In this document: positions 6,240 to 11,208 of the stretch, one piece after another | Numbering within the stretch: position 1 is the first letter of the stretch | How the letters are laid out: every line of letters starts with the position of its first letter | NCBI GenBank assembly: GCA_049609325.1 | Contig: JBMYYK010000043.1 | Coordinates: forward strand, 1-11,208 | Direction of reading: 5' to 3' | Source: GCA-2733415 sp049609325 | GTDB taxonomy: Bacteria; Bacteroidota; Bacteroidia; Flavobacteriales; Flavobacteriaceae | Length of the DNA: 11,208 bases | The notes under the pieces: generated by a model | The model's input: the letters and a program-made list of their open reading frames with translations, nothing else | What the model was told of the DNA's origin: nothing | Databases searched by the model: none | Position numbers and translations under genes: made by a program

Positions 6240-8696
6240 ATGGAAGAAGATTTTAAAATATCTGATCTTAAACCTGCAATTAATTTTAAAGAATTAGCTT
6301 TTAAGTTGTTAAGTAAATGGTGGTTGTATGTGTTGTTTTTAATCATTTGTATGATTACTGCTTATCAGATAAACTTGAGGAAAAAAGTAAACTACGCTGT
6401 AACTTCTCAGGTGGTAGTATCTAATGATAAAAATCCTTTTTTTACATCTAACACTAATTTAACCTTCAACTGGGGAGGAGCATCAGATAAGGTGCAAACT
6501 ACAATTACTTTACTGAAATCAAGAACACATACTGAAAAGGTAGTTGAGTACTTACAGTATTATGTCAACTATAGTAAAAAATCAAAATATTGGACGTATG
6601 ATGCTTATAAAGAAGTGCCATTTCGTATAGACGTTGACACGTCTGCTTTTCAGATGCTGAATAAGAGTTTTAAAATTACCCCTATTGACGATTTTAAATT
6701 TGAAGTGTCATATACACAAAAATCCAATGCAATTGAGGTACAGCATTACGGTTCTAAAAAGAAAAAGGTTGTACAAGTAAAACCAGGAGATGTTAAACAA
6801 GTGTTTGCATACAACACAAAGGTTGAACTGCCTAATTTGCAATTTACACTGCATAAAACAACCGATACGTTACTGACAAACTTTGATCCGTTCACAGTAC
6901 ATTTCTCAGATTTTGATGCTACAGTAAAACAATATTTAGGCGTGAAAATTGCTCCAATTGTAGCAGGTGCTGCTATAATCAATTTGTCTATGCGCGGACA
7001 TAACCGACATAAAATTGCAGATTATATTAACGCCTCAGTAGATGTGTTAAAGCGAGATCAACTAGCGAGAAAAAATTTATTCGCCACTAAAACGATTGAG
7101 TTTGTAGATAAAATGCTAGATAGTTTACGTCAACGAGTACTGAATAATGAAGATGACTTGAATCGTTTTTACAAGCAAGCTAGGTCAATGAATTTAAGTG
7201 GAGAAGCTAGTAAACTTTCCGATGAGTTGGCAAAAATTGATGTTGAAAAAAATGCTATTGAAAAAAAGTTTGATTATTTACGTGTATTAGAAAGTTACTT
7301 GCAAAATAAAGAAAATTATAAAGACGTTCCTGCACCAACAATTGTTGGTATTGATGAAAACAATATAGTAGTTAACGTCAATAAAATTATTCAGTTGTCA
7401 GTAGAGCGCTCAAAATACGGCTATGCTGTACGAGAAGACTCTCCAATTTTTTCTGAGTTAGATAGGGATATCAATTCCTTAAAGGCAGTGTTGTATGAAA
7501 ACATCAATTCGTATCGTTCGGCATTAAATTTAGAGTTAAGAGCTGCTAACAATAAGTTATATCAAAAAGAATCGGAGTTTTCAAAGCTTCCAGAAGACCA
7601 ACAAAAGCTAGGTAATATTGAGCGTCAATATAATTTAAGCAATAACTTATACCAAATGTTTTTAGGTAAAAAAAGTGAAGCTAAAATGATTAAGGCTGCA
7701 AGTGTGTCTGATGTACTTGTTATCGATACGGCTAAGGTGGTAAGTGCAACGTCTGTAGGGCCAAATAAAGATCTTAATTATATTATTGCTGCAGGTATAG
7801 GGGTTACAATTCCAACAGTATTAATTGTATTGTTGTTTTTATTAAATACCAACATAACAGGAGTTGAAGATGTTACCTTTTTATCTAAAATACCAATCCT
7901 TGGGGTTTTGGGTAAAAGTAAATCTATATTAACGGTGTTTGAGCGTTCAAAATCACCAACTTCTGAAGCATTCAGGAGTATGCGTTCAGGCTTGCAATTC
8001 ATGTTTAAAAATCATGACATACCAACAAGTGCCAAAACCATACTGGTAACCTCATCGGTTAGTGGTGAGGGGAAGACGTTTACCTCTATCAACATTGCTA
8101 GTTTATATGCTGTAGCAGGTAAAAAAACAATTTTATTAGGTTTAGATTTACGTAAGCCAAAGATTTTTGATGACTTTAATTTGCATAATAATTTTGGAGT
8201 GGTGAACCATTTGGTAGGCGATATGCCACTATCAGATGTTATTCAGCACACCCACATCCCAAACCTTGATCTGATTACTGCAGGGCCTATACCTCCAAAT
8301 CCTTCTGAGTTGTTAATTAGTGATGAAATGGATCAACTTGTTGCCGAGTTAAAGGACAACTATGATTATATCGTGTTGGATACACCACCTTTAGGATTGG
8401 TTACAGATGCACTTGATTTAACACGTTTTTCAGATGCTAATGTGTATATGATTAGGCAAGACTATACTAAAAAAGGAATGTTGGGCTTAATTAATGAGAA
8501 GTATGAAAATAAAGAAATTAAAAACTTAAGTTTCGTACTGAATTACTTTAAACAGAAATCTGGTTACGGCTATGGTTACGGTTACGGCTATGGTTATGGT
8601 TACGGGGTGTATGGCAATGGCTATCATGAATTAGATGAAGATGAAAATATACTTCAAAAACTTGTTAGTAAGCTTAAAAAATTGCTAGGTAAATAA
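6240..8696 (+). CDS. wzc: Wzc-like polysaccharide co-polymerase with bacterial tyrosine kinase domain
   Basis: This 818-residue inner-membrane protein combines a Wzz/GumC-type chain-length domain with a cytoplasmic BY-kinase. The first membrane segment is about residues 27-44 (WWLYVLFLIICMITAYQI). A large periplasmic region rich in predicted coiled coil (about 260-450) follows, and the second segment is about 514-536. The kinase has SEAFRSMRSGLQF (575-587), the oligomerisation/activation motif, Walker A SSVSGEGKT (605-613, K612), Walker A' LLGLDLRKP (632-640, D636) and Walker B YIVLDTPP (710-717, D714). In Walker A' the first Asp of the usual DxD is Gly. The C-terminal tyrosine cluster is a regular (Gly-Tyr)7 tract (775-788) plus Y791 and Y795, the expected autophosphorylation sites. 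Unlike E. coli Wzc, where the cluster ends the protein, an acidic stretch and a basic amphipathic segment (804-818) follow. Phosphorylation of the tail normally controls oligomer state and export. Its stop overlaps the next start by one base, implying translational coupling. Confidence 0.95.
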   Translation: MEEDFKISDLKPAINFKELAFKLLSKWWLYVLFLIICMITAYQINLRKKVNYAVTSQVVVSNDKNPFFTSNTNLTFNWGGASDKVQTTITLLKSRTHTEKVVEYLQYYVNYSKKSKYWTYDAYKEVPFRIDVDTSAFQMLNKSFKITPIDDFKFEVSYTQKSNAIEVQHYGSKKKKVVQVKPGDVKQVFAYNTKVELPNLQFTLHKTTDTLLTNFDPFTVHFSDFDATVKQYLGVKIAPIVAGAAIINLSMRGHNRHKIADYINASVDVLKRDQLARKNLFATKTIEFVDKMLDSLRQRVLNNEDDLNRFYKQARSMNLSGEASKLSDELAKIDVEKNAIEKKFDYLRVLESYLQNKENYKDVPAPTIVGIDENNIVVNVNKIIQLSVERSKYGYAVREDSPIFSELDRDINSLKAVLYENINSYRSALNLELRAANNKLYQKESEFSKLPEDQQKLGNIERQYNLSNNLYQMFLGKKSEAKMIKAASVSDVLVIDTAKVVSATSVGPNKDLNYIIAAGIGVTIPTVLIVLLFLLNTNITGVEDVTFLSKIPILGVLGKSKSILTVFERSKSPTSEAFRSMRSGLQFMFKNHDIPTSAKTILVTSSVSGEGKTFTSINIASLYAVAGKKTILLGLDLRKPKIFDDFNLHNNFGVVNHLVGDMPLSDVIQHTHIPNLDLITAGPIPPNPSELLISDEMDQLVAELKDNYDYIVLDTPPLGLVTDALDLTRFSDANVYMIRQDYTKKGMLGLINEKYENKEIKNLSFVLNYFKQKSGYGYGYGYGYGYGYGVYGNGYHELDEDENILQKLVSKLKKLLGK
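8562..8603 (+). repeat. Hexanucleotide repeat encoding (Gly-Tyr)7 in the kinase tail
   Basis: Seven consecutive 6-bp units of the form GG(T/C)TA(T/C) encode seven Gly-Tyr dipeptides. Synonymous codons are mixed: the Tyr codons in order are TAC, TAT, TAC, TAC, TAT, TAT, TAC and the Gly codons are GGT or GGC. Gain or loss of a unit would keep the frame and change the number of tyrosines by one. Confidence 0.9.
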
Positions 8697-9544
8697 TGCA
8701 ATTAGAAACCAGAACATACCAAAAAGAGCACAACAAATCACTAGTTAACTACTTAAAAGAAAGTTTAGCAGATGTGTACAATTCAAGGTATTTAGCAAAG
8801 CAATTGGCAGTACGTGATATTAAAGCGCAATACCGTCAATCGTACTTAGGTATTCTTTGGGCATTTATTATGCCTCTAACTACCGCCTTTGTTTGGGTGT
8901 TTTTAAATGGTTCTGGTACAGTTAAATTAACAGATACAGGTGTGGCTTATCCGTTATTTGCTTTTACTGGAACTTTAATATGGTCAATGTTAAATGACGC
9001 TATAAACGCTCCAATTCAAAATACCTTAGCAGCAAAAGGTATTTTATCAAAAATAAACTTTCCTAAGGAAGCATTAATCATTTCGGGTATATATAAGTTG
9101 TTATTTAACAGTAGTGTGAAACTGGTATTGTTACTGTTTTTTTTAGTTTTTTATGGTGTAGGCTTTAAATTGAGTCTTGTTTGGTTACCTATTGTTTTAT
9201 TAGGCGTCTTATGTGTAGGAACAACACTTGGGTTGTTAATAACGCCTTTAGGAATGTTGTATAAAGATGTGGCTAAAGTAGTCAATATGGGCTTGTCTTT
9301 AGTTATGTATGTCACGCCTGTAGTGTATGTGGTTCCTAAAGAATCAGGAGTTATGCGAACATTGATGCACTTGAATCCATTTACACCACTAATTGTTACG
9401 GTGAAAAATATGGCTTTCGGTACATCGCCAGAATACCTCATACCGTATTTAGTTATTGTATTGTGTTGTTTGCCATTAGGGGCTTTAGCATTATTATTTT
9501 ATCGCATGTCTATTCCTGTAATTGTTGAACGTATGAGTGCTTGA
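8696..9544 (+). CDS. wzm: Wzm-like ABC-2 type polysaccharide/O-antigen export permease
   Basis: This is the membrane subunit of an ABC exporter that moves lipid-linked glycan across the inner membrane. The 282 residues match the usual length of about 260-290 for Wzm/KpsM/TagG proteins. The family's amphipathic N-terminal motif is clear: LAVRDIKAQYRQSYLGILW (37-55), leading into the first membrane segment (about 52-72). Further hydrophobic segments are at about 84-104, 138-156, 160-183, 196-213 and 247-268, giving six in total. MLYKDVAKVVNMGLSLVMYVTPVVYV (187-212) and HLNPFTPLI (225-233) are also typical of the family. There is no signal peptide. The ATG overlaps the last base of the wzc-like stop codon (TAATG), and the ATPase gene follows almost without a gap, so permease and ATPase should be made together. 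It is distinguished from multidrug ABC-2 permeases by the RDIK-YRQS-LG-LW motif and by the Wzt-type partner. Confidence 0.94.
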   Translation: MQLETRTYQKEHNKSLVNYLKESLADVYNSRYLAKQLAVRDIKAQYRQSYLGILWAFIMPLTTAFVWVFLNGSGTVKLTDTGVAYPLFAFTGTLIWSMLNDAINAPIQNTLAAKGILSKINFPKEALIISGIYKLLFNSSVKLVLLLFFLVFYGVGFKLSLVWLPIVLLGVLCVGTTLGLLITPLGMLYKDVAKVVNMGLSLVMYVTPVVYVVPKESGVMRTLMHLNPFTPLIVTVKNMAFGTSPEYLIPYLVIVLCCLPLGALALLFYRMSIPVIVERMSA

Positions 9545-9545
9545 T

Positions 9546-10757
9546 ATGAATACTACAGATAAAGATATATTAATACAAGTAGAGGGCTTATCTAAAAAGT
9601 TTTGTAAAGATTTGAAAACCAGCTTATGGTATGGTGTTAAGGATTTGGCCTCAAACGTATTAGGTAATAATGCCCCACGAAATTTACGTGATAAAGAATT
9701 TTGGGCTGTAAGAGATGTAAGTTTTAAATTACGTCGTGGAGAATGTTTAGGGTTAATTGGCCATAATGGAGCAGGTAAATCTACATTGTTAAAAATGCTT
9801 AACGGGTTAATTAAACCAGATGAAGGGCAGATACAAATTAAAGGCCGTGTAGGGGCGTTAATAGAGTTAGGAGCTGGATTTAATCCAATTTTAACAGGGC
9901 GAGAAAACATATATAATAATGGTGCTGTATTAGGATTTTCTAAAGCAGAAATTGATAAAAAAGTTGAGGAAATTATTGACTTTTCTGAAATACGCGAGTT
10001 TATTGATATGCCTGTACAAAATTACAGTTCTGGGATGAAAGTTCGTTTGGGTTTTGCTGTAGCAGCACAAATGGAACCTGATGTATTGATTATAGATGAA
10101 GTATTAGCTGTAGGCGATTTAGGGTTTCGCATCAAATGTATGAGTAGAATTCAAAAATTATTAAAAAACTGTGCCGTTATTTTTGTATCGCATTCCATGC
10201 CTCAAGTTGCTATGGTGTCTACGGAGTATATGTTGCTTGATAAAGGTAAAGTGAGTTCTTCAGGTAATGATGTAGGTGGTGGTATAGAAAAGTACTTTTC
10301 CAAATTTAGTACTAATAATAAGCAAGTATTGTCGTCTAAAAACGTAGTTTTAGAAACGATAAATGTCACTTCTCAAGCAAATGAAATGCTTGATGGACAA
10401 TTAATAATCAACACAGGAGAAGTCATTACGGTGTCAGGAAAAATTACACTGCCACCACATATTAAAAAAGTAGAAATGCGCTTAGGTATTTTTAATATTG
10501 AATACCGTATTGTTGCTGAAGTAGATTCAAAACAATCCGTAAAATATTTAGAACCAGTAAATGGAGAACTCCCTTTTAAAGTCGATATTGATAATCTAAA
10601 TCTTAGGTACGGAAAATATACTATACATGTGCATGTGATGAATAGTGCAACTAATGAAAAAGTGCTTAGGTATAGTGATGCGACTTCGTTTTTAGTAAAA
10701 AATACCATTTCAATTGGTGCCGACTTTTTACTACCAAGTCATTGGGAAAAGAAATAA
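9546..10757 (+). CDS. wzt: Wzt-like ABC transporter ATPase with C-terminal glycan-recognition-type domain
   Basis: This is the ATPase subunit for the preceding permease. Numbering from the ATG (403 residues), it has the Wzt/TagH-type N-terminal insertion before the Walker motif (KDLKTSLWYGVKDL, 21-34, to EFWAVRDVSF), Walker A GHNGAGKST (72-80), signature YSSGM in place of LSGGQ (160-164), Walker B VLIIDEVLAVGD (180-191) and H216 in FVSHSM. The ABC domain ends near residue 255. Residues about 262-403 form an extra domain of alternating beta-like segments (VVLETINVTS, ITVSGKITLP, KVEMRLGIFN, YGKYTIHVHVM, SFLVKN), in the place of the Wzt C-terminal domain that binds the exported glycan. Its sequence is not close to any Wzt_C I can recall, so substrate recognition is inferred from position and architecture. 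The chosen ATG at 9546 is 1 nt after the permease stop. An in-frame GTG at 9537 would overlap the permease by 8 nt and add three residues; it is possible but less likely. Confidence 0.92.
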   Translation: MNTTDKDILIQVEGLSKKFCKDLKTSLWYGVKDLASNVLGNNAPRNLRDKEFWAVRDVSFKLRRGECLGLIGHNGAGKSTLLKMLNGLIKPDEGQIQIKGRVGALIELGAGFNPILTGRENIYNNGAVLGFSKAEIDKKVEEIIDFSEIREFIDMPVQNYSSGMKVRLGFAVAAQMEPDVLIIDEVLAVGDLGFRIKCMSRIQKLLKNCAVIFVSHSMPQVAMVSTEYMLLDKGKVSSSGNDVGGGIEKYFSKFSTNNKQVLSSKNVVLETINVTSQANEMLDGQLIINTGEVITVSGKITLPPHIKKVEMRLGIFNIEYRIVAEVDSKQSVKYLEPVNGELPFKVDIDNLNLRYGKYTIHVHVMNSATNEKVLRYSDATSFLVKNTISIGADFLLPSHWEKK

Positions 10758-10777
10758 AGAATACTCACATAAGAGTT

Positions 10778-11208
10778 ATGGAACAAAGAATGAAAGTTAT
10801 AGCAGAAAGTGCCTTTAATCATCAGGGAGATTTTGAGGAGTTAAAACGTTTAGCGCTAGCCGCAAAAGAAGCGGGTGCAGATTATTTTACTTGTCAAATG
10901 ATGAATGTTGATGCTTTTTGTGTGTCCGATTACACCAAGTATCAGTTGTATAAAAATACGGAATTTACAAAAGAACAGTGGTTTGAGTTGTTTGACTACT
11001 GCAAATCTATTGAGATAGAAGTTATTCCTTGCATTCTTGAAGAGGTGACCTTGCAATGGTGTAATGAGTATGGTTATGAATTGATAAAACTACACGCAAC
11101 TGATATTACTAACGCACCATTATTAGAGCAAATTTCAGCCAATAACAACCTAAGAATTATTTTAGAAACTCAATGTGCCACAGCGTTTGAAGTTGAGTTT
11201 GCAATTAA
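10778..11208 (+). CDS. Divergent NeuB-family (sialic acid synthase-like) protein, N-terminal part (partial)
   Basis: The frame is open to the window edge, giving 143 complete codons. The pattern follows the TIM-barrel NeuB/PseI/LegI family, which condenses PEP with an N-acyl hexosamine to a nonulosonic acid: KVIAESAFNHQGDFE (6-20), LAAKEAGADYFTCQM (27-41), LIKLHATDITNAPLLEQI (102-119), RIILETQCAT (126-135). Several residues expected to hold PEP are changed relative to N. meningitidis NeuB: the VKxQ lysine is T38, the STPF threonine is P84 or C85, and the LSTG serine is E130. The barrel lysine K104 and the leading E10 and N14-H15 are kept. Genuine synthase activity is therefore doubtful. It begins 20 nt after the Wzt-like gene, in the same operon, which fits a role in building the exported glycan. 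ATG 10790 (in frame, residue 5) gives MKVIAES and is an equally plausible start. The frame shows no stop or frameshift. Six cysteines in 143 residues is a rather high count. Confidence 0.8.
   Translation, partial: MEQRMKVIAESAFNHQGDFEELKRLALAAKEAGADYFTCQMMNVDAFCVSDYTKYQLYKNTEFTKEQWFELFDYCKSIEIEVIPCILEEVTLQWCNEYGYELIKLHATDITNAPLLEQISANNNLRIILETQCATAFEVEFAI

Noticed and set aside
9537..9545. GTG at 9537 as the start of the Wzt-like gene
   Set aside because: The ATG at 9546 is only three codons on, gives a natural N terminus and sits 1 nt after the permease stop. GTG cannot be excluded but is less likely.
9494..9910. A 138-codon minus-strand open frame overlapping the permease and ATPase genes
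   Set aside because: It lies antisense to two well-supported genes with clear motifs, and its translation is Pro/Asn/Ser-rich with no recognisable domain; it is a shadow frame.
1..11208. Mobile elements, tRNA or rRNA genes, CRISPR arrays, or defence or toxin-antitoxin genes
   Set aside because: No transposase, integrase, direct-repeat array, tRNA-like cloverleaf or related protein motif was seen on either strand; the coding space is filled by the genes listed.

Overview
The window looks like a chromosomal segment from a member of the Bacteroidota, most likely the family Flavobacteriaceae. The DNA is AT-rich and start codons lack clear Shine-Dalgarno sequences. Two upstream regions carry the Bacteroidota -7 promoter box TAnnTTTG, one of them with a TTG box exactly 19 nt away. 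The proteins have a flavobacterial character: a SecA with an extended N-terminal region, a 73-residue DUF2795 protein, and a Wzc kinase ending in a Gly-Tyr repeat. This assignment is by recognition, not by a database search.

Layout. The left half (1-5326) is entirely on the minus strand and is housekeeping in type. It holds the N-terminal half of secA (cut by the window edge), a small acidic DUF2795 protein with its own promoter and terminator, and a likely operon read right to left: an ABC-F ATPase of Uup type (GTG start), a class I SAM-dependent O-methyltransferase, and a PduO-type cobalamin adenosyltransferase. A 108-bp divergent intergenic region (5327-5434) separates this from the right half.

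The right half (5435-11208) is all on the plus strand and forms one tightly packed operon, with gaps of 7, -1, 1 and 20 nt, for export of a surface polysaccharide. In order it encodes a Wza-like outer-membrane polysaccharide export lipoprotein, a Wzc-like co-polymerase/tyrosine kinase, a Wzm-like ABC-2 permease, a Wzt-like ATPase with a C-terminal beta-rich domain, and the start of a divergent NeuB-family protein (cut by the window edge). The probable division of labour is as follows. Sugar-precursor and glycosyltransferase genes would lie beyond the right edge. Wzm/Wzt would move a lipid-linked glycan across the inner membrane, with the Wzt C-terminal domain recognising it. Wzc and Wza would bridge periplasm and outer membrane.

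The points most worth a second look are: the coupling of Wza/Wzc (usually Wzy-dependent pathway) with Wzm/Wzt (usually ABC-dependent pathway) in one operon; the NeuB-like protein, which appears to lack most of the PEP-binding residues; and the unusual Wzc C terminus, a (Gly-Tyr)7 tract followed by a basic amphipathic tail. Nothing in the window is clearly an unknown defence system, mobile element, CRISPR array or RNA gene.
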